From: Tethya wilhelma
Taxonomy: Eukaryota; Porifera; Demospongiae; Tethyida; Tethyidae
Length of the DNA: 64,000 bases
Assembly: GCA_964030475.1 (NCBI GenBank)
Contig: CAXIPT010000008.1
Location: forward strand, 2,108,141 to 2,172,140
Direction of reading: 5' to 3'
Shown: positions 41,203 to 52,847 of the stretch, piece by piece
How positions within the stretch are numbered: the stretch's first letter is position 1
Layout of the letters: every line of letters starts with the position of its first letter
Position numbers and translations under genes: made by a program
The notes under the pieces: generated by a model
The model's input: only the letters and a program-made list of their open reading frames with translations
The model's database searches: none
Told to the model about the DNA's origin: nothing

Positions 41203-44200
41203 GGGTGGTCGGTCATAGCAACACGCGAATAGCGCGCGAAGAGCGCGGTCAGGAAGAATTGCGCCATAATTTTGTAGTTTAACCTCAACCGGAAGTCCTG
41301 CAATTTTGCGCATGTGTAAAGTATGCGCGGGCTCTTTGCTGCAACTAGACAGCTGGATTGCAATTATTTTTGCAAAAAAACAATGCCCCTTTCTAAGAGA
41401 AAGCAGACATCAAAGGAAGCTATCAAGGCTAGGTTGCAACCCTACCAGATACCAGAGAGCAGCAGAAGAGGTAAATTTTAAAATAATGCACACAATAAAC
41501 TGTGATTGAACAATGAATAGCAATACAACAAAATTAATCTCCAGCAGCTGCCAATGACCAGATCTTTCAAGAGCTGGTCGGTGAGGAGGAGACTGAGGTA
41601 GAGCAACAGGAGCTGCAAGCTACTGCCCAGGATAGAGAGCCACTCAAACCTGACCCTCAATCCAGCCATGGTGAAGCTGGGTCTCAGGTAGACAGTGACG
41701 TCGTGGCAGCTGTCAGTGACTGTCTACACAAACAGGGCATCTCCATTGACATGGATCACTTCTCGTCTCTCATCGCTAGAGCTTCTCTCCACCAGTCGAA
41801 GTCTGGCGCAGACTCCCCCGTCGTCACTGGAAGCACGAAGTCATGGATGATGAACTACACAGTTCTGTCATTCATGATGAACGGTCAGATCTTTTCAGAA
41901 TACGATCGCATAGCTCGGATGATTGGGCTCCCATCGTGTTCTGATAGTCAGTGGCATCGTATCATTGAGTGGCTTGAGACACATACCATTGAACTGGCTG
42001 ACTGGTCGTGTGAGCAGGTGAGGGAGAAGATATGACAGTGTGGAGATAGCACCAACTGGATGGCCTCGTATGATGGGTTCTATCTCACCAGAGGTCATCA
42101 CTCCAACAACAGTTCTGCCACCATGCATGACTACAAGACAGGAGCAGTGGCATGGTAATTTTGTTGAATTTATAATCAAAATAATGCTCACCATTCATGT
42201 TTCAACCAGGTATACACACCGAACCAAGCGGGGTCCACGTCACAACTGGGAGGGCACCACTGGCAGCGTGGAAGGTGACATGCTGGAAGAGATCCTCACT
42301 GGTGTGCAGGCAGAGGGATTCGTTCTTTCGGAGTTGGTGGTAGACAAGGACAGTACTGTCTATGCCATCTACTGCCAACACTTTCCAGAGGGAACCATCA
42401 CGTTCTGCAGCAACCACTGCTCCAAGACACTCCACTACGATCTGTCTAAAATTAAACAGAACAAGTGCACGGTAATTAATTCTTCATGATTACAATGAAC
42501 AATTACAGTCATGTATCTCACATTTTATTGTCTACAGTGCCGTAGTCAGGGTCTTCCAAGATGCAAGAGAATGCCAGAGTCATTCCTTGCCAGTTGCAAA
42601 GTTGCCCTCAACAACTTCATTGCTTCTGTGCTGGAAATGGAAGACCCACTTGCAAAGTTCTCTGAAGGAATCCAGAACTTCTACGAGCACTATTGCAGGG
42701 ACAGCCACACCTCCGAATGGTGTAAACACAACAAGGTACTACAAAAATTCAAATGCAACCGCATGATGACAAAATCAATCATTACATACACAGGAACACA
42801 ATGGGGCACCATACACCTCCAAACACAGGTTTACCTGTGAGTCCCAGAGTGGTCCGTTCAACACACTGTTGAAGGAGATGGCTGAACGACCCCAACACTA
42901 TGTCTCTGAACGTGGACGTATCACCATGAATACTGTCGAGGGGTTCCATGGGCTAGCACTGATGTACCATGGGAAGAGGACTGACCTTGGCCATTCCCAC
43001 TACATCTGTAAAACAAATATGGCCATTTGTCACAAGGTAGTTACAAACAATTTAATATTTCACTTACGATCAATATAGTATGCATTTGTAGAATCTCGGC
43101 CCCATGTGGAAAGTGCTATGCCTCATGAGGATGGGAGTACAAATCCCATCTGACGCCATCTCCAGCACCCTGCAGGATCAGGAAGAGTGGTACAAGAAGT
43201 GCAAGAAACGGTCCACACAAGAGTACCACCACAAACGGTAACACTTACCATAAATAAACCAAACATGAAGTGACATTTAAGCATGGTGTGTTTCTATAGC
43301 AACTTACAGAAGAAGGCGAAGAAGGCACGGCATGAACAAGAGAAAGAGTACATCAACACTCTTTCTCAGTTCGGCCAACCTGTTGGAGAGTACTCAGGCC
43401 ATGGTCAAGGTGAACGAGAGGACCCTCTACCAGACGAACCAGAAGATGTCATGGATGGCATCGAGGAGGGGCCTGATCCTGGTATGGAGGGAGTAGACAC
43501 TGATGACGACAGCAGTGACACAGAGGCTCTGCACATCCTCTTTGACATCGAGACCACTGGCCTGGGTGTGTACACCCAACACATCACTGAGATTGCTGCC
43601 AAAGTGATCGGTGTACCTCTTTCAGGGCTTTCTTCACCTTCATTCTCCTCACTTGTCAAAACATCTCGCAAGATCTCCGTAAAAGGTGCCACACCTATTA
43701 TTAAAAAAATACATGAATTTATAAATTTATGTAACTGTATAGCAAAACAGACGACAGGCATCACTGCTGCAATGTTGCAGAGAGAAAGACCCCTTACTGA
43801 AGTGTTCCCTGACTTCATCAGTTGGGTAACACTTCTCATTGAAGAAGTTTCATCACAAACAGGCAAATCATATCACCCAGGTAACAAGTAATAGTTGGCC
43901 AATAATATTTACATACTGTGTTAATGAAGATTGACTGTTTTCCCTCCAGTATTGGTTGCTCACAACGGCTTCTCCTTTGACTTCCCACTGCTAATTGCTG
44001 AGGTAGAGAGACGTCCTCTCCTGTCCACTGCCTGTCTGACGTCTCAGAATCTCCATTTTTCTGACACTCTGCCACACGTGCGGCAGAAGAAGAAAGATGG
44101 AGTTGATTGCTTGCAAGATGTACAGAGTTTCAAACTTGAAGCACTGTACTCACATTTTTTCCCAAGTGATCACTCACTACCCAGGTGTGTATATACCTGT

Positions 44201-45290
44201 ATGCAACAACAGAAACACTGATACATAATTTTGTTTTATTTTACTTGGACAATTATAGCACACAGAGCTGTGGAGGCAATGGAGAAGCTGATCATGCAAA
44301 CTCCTCTAGGAGACTTACTGGGTGACCTTCCCTCCAGAACCACAGCACACCAGCTTCAATTGTGGAACCTTCAGACTGGGAGTCATCAACGTTGCTCTGT
44401 CCTGCTTCGAGCACTTGGTAAGAACATAACTCAATGCCAAGCAAAGCGTCTGGACAGCCTTGGCTTGACTTATCACAAGCTTAAATTCCTCAGGAACTCG
44501 AGAGACTGCACAGCTGACTTCCTGACGGTGCTCTCCAATAAGGGAGTCAACAGCAGGCCACTCAGAGAGAAGCTCGTGACTCTTATCAAGCCTTGAAGCA
44601 GATCAGTCTGACAGCAAGTTCTACCTCAACCGCCGCTCTCCTCCTCACCAACTCACTACTCTCCTCCTCACCATCAAGATTTCACCTCAACCGGCTCCAC
44701 CACAATCACAAAAGATTTCACTATGATCTGCCACGTGTACAAATTATTTTCTACTCGCGTTCAATACTAAATAAACCGCGTAGGCAGACAATCCACTTCA
44801 AAGGAGCAGCTGCTTTGATGTACCTCTTTTTGTAAAATCTCTCTTTGTGATCACTGCAAGAGTGCCAAATTTAGAACACAAACTGCCTGACGTCAGCTCT
44901 TTAGAAGTACGTATTCTTTTTCCATTTATTCGTCCCTGGTTGGTTTGATCAGTGTGTCAAAAAAAATCGAACAAAGACAGTGGAAGCAGCCAAGAAATAG
45001 CAAAAAACGATACATAGAAGTGTTTAGCAGCTAAAAATAAGTAGATATACCTCCTTTTTGGTTCTTCGATCGTTCTAGTTTGTGTTAAAATAGATGCGAT
45101 AGGCAGAAAACTGAAAGTTAGTGAAAAAGCTGCTATTCAGAAAAAAAATTTCTAGCGTGCTCAGTATAGCTAGATATCCATTAGCGCTACCTGATTGTGT
45201 AAAAATCTGGACAGAAAAGTTGATATTTTGTGTCTTTTGCAAGTTGAAAATTTCCCTAGCAACGCGGTGCATGGGCATGTCCGACCACCC
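41203..45290 (+). mobile_element. TTAA-flanked transposon, copy B
   Basis: The left end GGGTGGTCGGTCAT differs by one base from copy A; the right end is identical (ATGTCCGACCACCC). TTAA lies at 41199-41202 and 45291-45294. It is 4,088 bp and lacks the Helitron-like insert. It is nearly identical to copy A elsewhere and shares its right flank, so A and B are linked by a tandem segmental duplication. The left flanks differ. Confidence 0.85.
41383..44596 (+). pseudogene. Transposase-DEDDh exonuclease gene, copy B (near-complete)
   Basis: Exons by GT-AG and phase: 41383-41470, 41545-42154, 42210-42471, 42538-42735, about 42848-43036, 43092-43237, 43300-43685, 43743-43880, 43950-44184, 44259-44596. 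The N-terminal part is charged. A transposase-like core follows: WMASYDGFYLTRGHHSNNSS (first Asp, Mutator/Kolobok style), VVDKDSTVYAIYC (second Asp), FCSNHCSKTLHYDL, and MNTVEGFHGLALMYH (Glu). A Lys-rich and acidic linker leads to a DnaQ-fold exonuclease (LFDIETTGLG, VAHNGFSFDFPLL). Defects are a CGA-to-TGA stop after CEQVREKI (about 42031), a 4-bp duplication near 44170, and loss of three codons (LAD) that removes the Exo III Asp. The start ATG is the first in frame and is shared with copy A. Roughly 840 codons in total. Confidence 0.8.
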
Positions 45291-45294
45291 TTAA

Positions 45295-45845
45295 AGTAGT
45301 CTATTCACCAATATTGAAGACTGAGAATACAAAGAGATCAGCACAACCAGAAATCTTTAGGTAAAACAGGCAGGCAGCAAATATTCAGATTCCAAATAAC
45401 GCACACTTATATCTGGAAAAGGGTCGTCAACTTGAAATTTTCAAGTAGCTAATGAATTATGCATGAGCGTAGAAATGAATGGGAGATGGCGCTTTTCGCC
45501 GTGTATCTAGCCACCTAACGAGAGACACAGAAAATCTATACCAAAAGCACATGAAGACCAAAATACCAAGTTTATTCATTCAAGAATCAGCTTCTGAAAG
45601 TGAACAGTCTTTGAGAAAAGTTGAGCCATGATAGAAGAAGAAGAAGAAGATGGAGGTTTGGCATATTTTATTTTGGTACTTTAGCGATGGTTTTAGGCCA
45701 TGTTTTTGGGCCTGCTGGAAATAGAAAGAACTAAATAGTAGCTTAAGAAGCCTTTTAGTGGCAAGCACTCAGTTTTAGCAGAGTGAATATTTGTAATGGG
45801 CCATCCGTGCCATTCCTATGTACCCAGTACTACCGTACTTGGAAT
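45295..45845 (-). repeat. Family P module 1 with flank
   Basis: It duplicates 40289-40650 and continues to TACCCAGTACTACCGTACTT, the hairpin end. Confidence 0.8.
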
Positions 45846-46079
45846 GGCTCAGCAAACATAGTAATCATTCTGACCTCCTCTGATGTAAAACTAGAATATC
45901 TCTACAGCTAATTACCTTACCGTAAGGTTTCACCTTTGCCCAATATGAGGTATCTTCCAAAAAAAATGTGTGGGCGTGGCTAATTATCGTACTACATTTT
46001 AAAAAGTGCATTAATTTTGACCAGTCCCCCCTAAATCACGTGATGCTCAAAATGCCAAAAGGACCTGAAGACAAAGAAG

Positions 46080-46225
46080 CCACGTATATTTGTTCAAAAA
46101 TCAGCTTCTGAAAGTGAGTGCTTTTTGAGAAAGTCATATTAAGAGAAGAAGATGGAGAAAATTGTAGGCTTGCGTATTTTAGTTTGGTACTTTAGTGATG
46201 GATTTAGGCCATGTTTTTAGGCTAA
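46080..46225 (-). repeat. Family P fragment
   Basis: AAAATCAGCTTCTGAAAGTG through TACTTTAGTGATGGATTTAG; it breaks at about 46222 where reverse transcriptase coding begins. Confidence 0.6.
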
Positions 46226-47200
46226 GAATGAGCCAAGAAGTAATATGTTATAAGAAGCTTGCTAATGCTTTACTCAATTCTAATCCTTCTGAGTTTTGGC
46301 GTCAAGTCAAATTGATTTCTGCAAGATCCTCCTCTCTTCCAGAATATGTGCATGGTCACTCTGATCCCACAAAAATTTTGAATCTCTTTTTGTTTACCAG
46401 TCTTCTAGCCTCAGTTAGGTCCTCTGACTTGTCTTCTCTCTACATCTCCCAGGATTGTGTTCGTAAAGTTATTTTGAAGCTGAAACCTATTAAGTGGGAT
46501 GGCACGGCTTGCACTTTATCTATGATATAGATGTTTTATGTAAGCTGCTGTCTAAACTATGCTTTGTCATGGTCATGTGCTGAGTCTATTAGAGATTGTA
46601 GTTTATTTCCTGTCCTCAAACCAGGTAAAAATCATACTGCCTCTGACAGTTATCGTCCCATCGCACTTGCCGCTACCATGAGTAAAATCTCGAATGGTGT
46701 TTCCTTTTTGAATTCCAGGAATGCTTTTCTACGTCACCATTACAGTAAACCTACCATCTCATCGGATGTCTGTACCAGTCTTCTCAAAAACACCGTATAT
46801 GAATATGTGGCTGCCAGCAAAGCACTTGATCGTGTAGATCATAGTCTGTTATTCGAGAAGTTACTCCAAAGAAATTTGCCAACTCTTCTCTCTCGACTTC
46901 TACTCTCTTTGTATGCAACTCAGCAATTTCGAGTTAGATGGTGTAATACTTTCTCAGTACCATTCTCCTCCGATGGTGTTCGTCAAGGTGGTGTCATTTC
47001 ACCTATTCTGTTCACTATATAATTATAGTGATGACCTTTTAAATGACCTCCAGAGGAATGATATATTGGCTGTTTTTGGAAACACCATTTTGTTGGTATG
47101 CTGATGATATTGCTCGTATTGCATCTGCCCTCTGAAGTATGCTTGGTACATGTACAACCTTTTTCTCTATCTCACTGCCTTCTCACTAACTTGGCAAATT
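46226..47200 (+). pseudogene. Non-LTR reverse transcriptase fragment
   Basis: Plus-strand frames give LLNSNPSEFWRQVKLISA (linker after the endonuclease), a stop at 46530, then the reverse transcriptase: SYRPIALAATMSKI, KALDRVDHSLLFEKL (first catalytic Asp region), GVRQGGVISPILFTI, and in another frame WYADDIARIASAL (about 47094-47130), with an intact YADD. Stops and shifts make it dead. The ends are truncated: a P fragment lies upstream and a T element starts at 47321. It is a different lineage from the minus-strand copy at 7.3-8.8 kb, judging by the motif sequences. Confidence 0.85.
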
Positions 47201-47320
47201 TCTTACTTCAAGGTTAGAGGTTTTTGAGTGGGCGGGGATCAAACTAAAACAGTAATGATAATCATAGGCTCATAGAAACTCTTGATACTATCTCAAAGCC
47301 TAAAGGATTTGGTCTCAAAA

Positions 47321-48315
47321 CAGTCTACACTAAGACCCCAAGTTTATCACACAAACGGAAGCGCGTCAAACAAGTGGAATGCATAGTACAGTTGTGTCAT
47401 AATCTGCAGTTGTGACACGTTGTGGTTAATGAATATGATCACTCCATGAGGCTCTGTGGTCATTAATATTCATACCTTGTACTATTGCGCAGCGCCCTCT
47501 AGTACTTACATAAACTGACAGTTTTTGATGAGCAAAGTCGCTTCTTTTCCAGTATTCCATGCCTGGTATCTTCCACACGCATGGATTGTTTCATTCCAGA
47601 TTCAAGGTACGTATAGTACTAGTACTTTAGAATTGATATCTGAATTTTACAAAAGCAGAGATATCCAGTACCGATTTGATCCAATTTCAAAGTACATGAA
47701 TATCATTAATTTCTGTGGAAGTTCTAAAACATGCCCAGCAAAGATGGCAACTTTTCAATGTCTACCAAGCGCTAGCAGTCTAACTCTTTACAGTCTATTA
47801 GAGCAAGTGTAGAGCTACATTTCAGTGCTGACTAGAACTCTGTGGACCCTTCCTAGGCTGTGTGAGTGCTTGATTAATACAGCAATTATTTATGATTTTG
47901 TACAAGCTGTATTTTTTTCATACTTTAGTTGCAACTTTCTTGCACATAGCTGACTACAGTCCAAGATGTAGACATTCTAAAAATGTACTCTGTAAGCTTC
48001 AAACATGCTCAGTACTGATTTGATCCAATTTCAAAGTTATCTTCTCTACTCCATGATAGCTAGTTACTTAGCTGTAGTTTACTTTTTTGTTTTGACTTAC
48101 TTTGCTAAAACTTGGTATCAATACAGAGCACTTGACCTCCTCTGCTCACTGGTTTGAACTGAACTAGTCTTGAACACGAGTTATAGCTGGTAGAAATAAC
48201 AGCTAATTTACAACTTGCCACGTGTAGTATGAATCTCATTATCTCCCATACTCTCTGTACAAACCCAAAATGTTCGATAAATAGTATGTATTTCCGGGGG
48301 TCTTAGTGTAGACTG
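47321..48315. mobile_element. T element, second copy, AAAA duplication
   Basis: Same termini as 29723-30725 but in inverted orientation, 995 bp. AAAA flanks both sides. Internal sequence is nearly identical near the ends and drifts in the middle. There is no coding. Confidence 0.9.
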
Positions 48316-48505
48316 AAAATGGCTGATTATTGCTCAAAAGGGTCAAAGGTCAAATTTAGTTGCTCTCTAAAATGGATTTTTCTGCCATTGCCACTCACTC
48401 ACAGGGAACAACTACCAGGCGGCCAGAAAGACAACATATGAATGAAAAAATGTACGTTGAAAAAAAGCAAGAAACTGCTTATCAAGTCTGTAGAAGCCTT
48501 TTTGT

Positions 48506-50708
48506 TTAGTTCTGGGATGAATGTTGTTTACTATACTTCAAACATTTGCAACTAATAGCTTCGAATGCTTCAAACTATGAACTTCCTCTTTCCCAGACAA
48601 TTAGCTACATTGTAGTACTTGACTTTAATTACATTATAAACAACCAAGAAACATGATATGAGTATTGAGTAACATGACCACACTGTCTAACACACCACCT
48701 GCATGGAGTCAGCAAAAGAGAAGATCATAGTTCTTGTTTAAAAATACTAAAGCATCCACATTGAATGGTTTCAGACTAGTACGAGTCTTGCTGACTGTTG
48801 CACCAGCTTTTGAGAAGATCCTTTCTGAAGAGGTTGATGTAGCAGGAATGCCTTTTGCAACTTCAGCTATTCTCAGAAAACGCTTGGCATTATCTTGCCA
48901 CCATTTCAGTGGTTTTGTCCAACTCTTTCAGCAAAATACTGCTCCAGTTCTTCTTCAGGATTAAGATCCCTGTCTGAGTCACAAGTAGAACATCAAAGGC
49001 TGACTTTTGCTTCTTAACAGGAGGTGCTTCTTCGATGTCCAAAGACTCCAAACTAACTGAATTTACTAAAGCTTGTTGCATTCTGGTAATCAGCTCAGTC
49101 TTCACTTCACTTATTTCCTCAGACTGGAGAAATTTCAACTGCTTAAACCTAGGGTCAACTGCAGGTAAGCTACTCACATCCAAACCATCTAGAAACCACC
49201 TTCTGTTAAGTTCTGTCTTGATATTTTGACTTCAGAGTGGCTGAATCATCACTACACTGTTTCAAACCTTCAGATAAACTGAAGATAACAGGCATTACTA
49301 CAGAAATAGTAGTGTTTTCTTCATAACTGAGAAATGTGGTGGCTACTTCAAATGGCTTCAATACATCAACTATCTGCTTGGCCGTTCTGTCCTCAATTCT
49401 AAGTATCTGTCATCTCTTTTAGTCACATTCTCATCGGACAGCACAGCACAGATAGGCCATCTCATTTCTACCAGCCTCTCTAGCATGTAGAAGACGGAGT
49501 TCCATCTAGTAGCGCAATCTTGAATGAGCTTTTTTTGTGCCACCTCCGTTTGCAATTGTTTTCGTTTTAGGGCTTTTGTGGTAACAACGCTATGCTTGAA
49601 ATGCCCTACAAGCTTGCGAGCAGCACCTAACAGTCGATCAACAGCTATGATTGAAAGTGCTGATTTCAAGCACAATTGTAGACAGTGTCCAGAGCAACAA
49701 ACACTTTCTATACTAGTGTCTTCATGAAGGATGGAAAGAGATAGCTCCATATTGGCCGCCTGATCATGAAAAATTGCTACAACTTTAATCTTAAATCTGG
49801 CAAGTATTTCCTTCAACTCGAGGGCAATGGCTACACCTGTATGACGATCAGGAAATGCGGTAGTTTCCAACACGCATGAACACAAATCCCAACTAGAAGT
49901 AACAAAGTGCCCGGTAGCAGTAATGTATGCCTCAGTTGCAGCACTTGTCCAGATATCTGTTGTGAGTGACAATGATGGCACGTCGCATAGCATCTCTTGG
50001 AGCTTTAGCTTCCCAACTGTATGCTTCTGACGAACAATGGAGGTAATATGCTTATAACTAGGTACCTTGTAGCCAGGTTCAAGATACGCCATCAATTTTA
50101 GCCTTCTACAACACGTAATGGTCTCATATCCAATGCCACAAAATCAGCTATCAATTCAGTAATAGCTTTTGCTTTGGAATCAGAGGAACGCTTTGGTTTT
50201 AGTAGTGCCTGAGGTAGTGTTTCTTGCCTGTTAGTTTTAGGATTCTGGGTGTAGATGCAACTGTGCTTGCTCACTAAATGTTCTCGTAGATTTGTAGTTC
50301 CACTGTGGTATGCAAGCTCCTTTGAGCATACCAAACACTTGGCCTTTTTTCGCTCTTTGTCTTTGAAAAGTACTTCCACACATCAGACTTCGAAGAACCT
50401 GACTAGTATCACTAGCGCTACTGGCACTAGATACTGAACTGCTCATGCTAACATTTGCACTAGCCATACTGTGAGAAAAACTCTCTAGCGCTAACTGCAT
50501 GTGCTCTAACAAGCTAGAACTGTTTTTTCGAGATGTTTTGTGGTAAAAAAAAGTTTTGTACTTGTGGTTAGACCTATGTACAAGGCCACCCTACATGTCT
50601 GACCTTACTATGAATAAAATTACTGAATGACTTCGAAGGCTACTTTCCCTTCGAAGATTCAATCAACCTTCGAACTATTTGTTTTTTCAAACCTTCGTCC
50701 CAGCACTA
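48506..50708 (-). mobile_element. hAT element with perfect 8-bp target duplication
   Basis: CTTTTTGT occurs immediately outside both ends (48498-48505 and 50709-50716). The left end TTAGTTCTGGGATGAA pairs with the right end TTCGTCCCAGCACTA, an imperfect inverted repeat of hAT type. The 2.2 kb between them hold one broken BED/hAT transposase on the minus strand. Subterminal TTCGAAG motifs recur at the right end. Confidence 0.92.
48709..50512 (-). pseudogene. BED-finger hAT transposase (ZBED-like), broken
   Basis: This is the transposase of the surrounding hAT element. Read on the minus strand: a Ser-rich N-terminus (from 50512), a BED finger (KCLVCSKELAYHSGTTNLRE with the following HLVSKH), a linker, then LSLTTDIWTSAATEAYITAT (first catalytic Asp block), VVAIFHDQAANMELS (second), CSGHCLQLCLKSAL, CATRWNSVFYMLERL (RW box), the PRFKQLKFL segment, and the C-terminal dimerisation region GIPATSTSSERIFSKAGATV near 48800. 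Frameshifts occur near 50365 (before the finger), at about 50097, 49380 and 48960. All blocks of the family are represented, so this was recently whole. Stop at 48709-48711. Confidence 0.9.
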
Positions 50709-50716
50709 CTTTTTGT

Positions 50717-51679
50717 ACTATGTATACACTTTTGACAACCACATTCTCTCACAAAATGTATAACAGGTAAACAGGAAAACTGAGTCCCACCCAGTCAAAA
50801 ACTCAACATGATATTCAAGACACACAAACACCCTACAAGCTCACATACCTCACTGCCTCTCTCTCCTCTCCACCAGGGAAGAAAAATGGACTTTATACAG
50901 CCCTGTCAAATGCAACTTTTCCTGTACAGACTCACTTTGAGCTCACCTAGGTGGCAGAGGGGTCAAAGGTCAGAGGTCAAAAGTCAATCACACTTAACAC
51001 ATGCTTGGTTGGACACGCCCACCAAGCTTCGAAGTCACAGCTAGCACACACTCTCCGCTAGCCATCCTGCAAAGTTGCTGCACATTTTCATGCATATCAC
51101 TACACAGCCATCCTATTGCATGCACAAGACACACCCATACACTATTTTATGAGTAATTTTTCCCTTTTTTAATTTTTTTTTTTAAGTGCCTGCGGTCCGC
51201 AGTTTTTAGAGAATGCTTTGAAGTACTTTGATGTGGTCTAATTTCTGGTCACTTGTTCGAAGACAACTTCCGGTCGCTAGTTGCACGAAAATGATCTCCA
51301 GCACCTCCTGAACACTTTTATTTTCAATTGTATATTTTGATATAGAAATCTTGGACACACCCCTTCATGATTCACTAATTAAATTAGCGATAGCAAAGTA
51401 CTGCCCACTCAAAATATACTAACCTTAAGTAAAGTTAAGATGGGTGATGTTACTTGAGTCTGATTCTCGAAAGTACACAACAAACAGATGGATTGTTGCA
51501 TGTGTATTGTTCCAATGGAACCCCTGGGCAGCATCTTATAACACAAATGCATAATTTTCAGCATATACTATCATCTCTCCAGGCTTCGAGGAAGACTTTT
51601 TTTTGGTCAAAATAATTACTCTGCTGTGTAACTATGAATGAATGTGAACAAAGTGCTTCCAGCTTCTCACATAATGATT
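50717..51679. other. No gene seen
   Basis: Only short frames; a GGTCAAAGGTCAGAGGTCAA direct repeat of nuclear-receptor half-site type lies at about 50962-50981. A T-rich tract is at 51160-51183. Confidence 0.4.
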
Positions 51680-52847
51680 CTACAAAATTATCACTGGAGA
51701 AGAGCGATTAACAGCTGTCCACTGCTTGTAGGTGATGTTCTTAATGACATAAGTATCAAAATATGAAATAAGAAGAGATTTCAATTCCTCTGTTCCAGGA
51801 CAGTATCTGCATTCACCGTGATAGCAAGCAAGCAAAGGAGGGTTGTAGATCATTTTGGCCAAACGGTGATGATATGTGGAAAGGCATTTAGTGTCACGAC
51901 ATGGCCGCTCATGTAGTCGTGCAATATGCAGCATTAGCTTTACATTTTGACGTATGGTACACACACAAACACTGTGTGTACCGCTCACTCCAGAGAGAAC
52001 AGTGTGCTTTGGCCGAAGCTCTGCAAATTTTGAAAAACCTACATGCTGTTGGGGATAGTTTTTTTAAACATTTGGTGTAATTCTCTCAAATTACAAAATA
52101 TTAGACATGTCTTCTGCCTTGTCAGAGACAAAATCTTTCTTACCTGGTACACATATACTACAAGCATCACTCTCATCGTGAGAAACGACAAGTTTCCTTG
52201 GAAATAGAATGACCTGGTTTGGGGTTGGGACTAGACAACACTCCCTTTTCTATAACCAGCTGTTTCGCTCTTTGGATTATATCATTTAAAGCGCTGAATT
52301 CGGCTTCAATTTTCTTAACAGACCACTAAACAGTTAAAATCTTGACCTTTACACTCTTTTCTTTGGTAGAGTGAAATTTGTCTTTCAACTGATCTATCAG
52401 CATCATCCAGTTGTCTTGGTTTTTCTGACCCTACCATCAAGTCACCCATATTCTCTGTCACAAGATCAAGCTTTGATACAACATATTTCTTGGACTGCAC
52501 CTTTTGTTTAGTTACTGGGGTTTCTCCTAAATCTTAGTTGACAAGTTCTAAGGATTCATGAGTTTCTTGTTGAATTGGAGAATGAACTGGAGACAATGAG
52601 CTTTGGTCTGAATCTGAGTCATTGAAGAACTACAGAAGTTTTTGTTAATTTCTTCCTACAAGTATCACAGATCTTTGAACCAATAATGATACTGGGGTTG
52701 TTTTCACACATCCAGTGAGTTACAGGTCTTGTTCTAGCTGTGTGACTTTTAATGCCAAATGGATTGCAGCAAGTGGTCCTCCACTCTGATTGAGCTCGGG
52801 TTTTCAATGAGCCATAACCCAAAACCTTCAATATAGAAGAGCTTAAC
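51680..52847 (-). pseudogene. Transposon-type multi-exon gene remnant
   Basis: Minus-strand pieces in order: NPFGIKSHTARTRPVTHW and KICDTCRKKL (Cys pair, about 52750-52640), an acidic Ser-rich stretch, a coiled-coil-like segment (52500-52315), VGFSKFAELRPKHTVL (about 52030), and GTHSVCVCTIRQNVKLMLHI to ITYKQWTAVNRSS (51985-51690). I recognise the GxSGTHxVCVCTxHQNVKLM pattern from abundant uncharacterised transposon-like proteins of cnidarians and insects; its biochemical role is not known to me. Short introns (donor-like GTAAGAAAG near 52135) probably separate pieces. The 5' end is replaced by a P copy at 52848. Stops indicate decay. Confidence 0.55.

Noticed and set aside
50950..50985. GGTCAAAGGTCAGAGGTCAA as a nuclear receptor response element
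   Set aside because: The direct AGGTCA-like repeats are real, but there is no gene nearby on either side to regulate, and short repeats of this kind arise by chance in such a large window.
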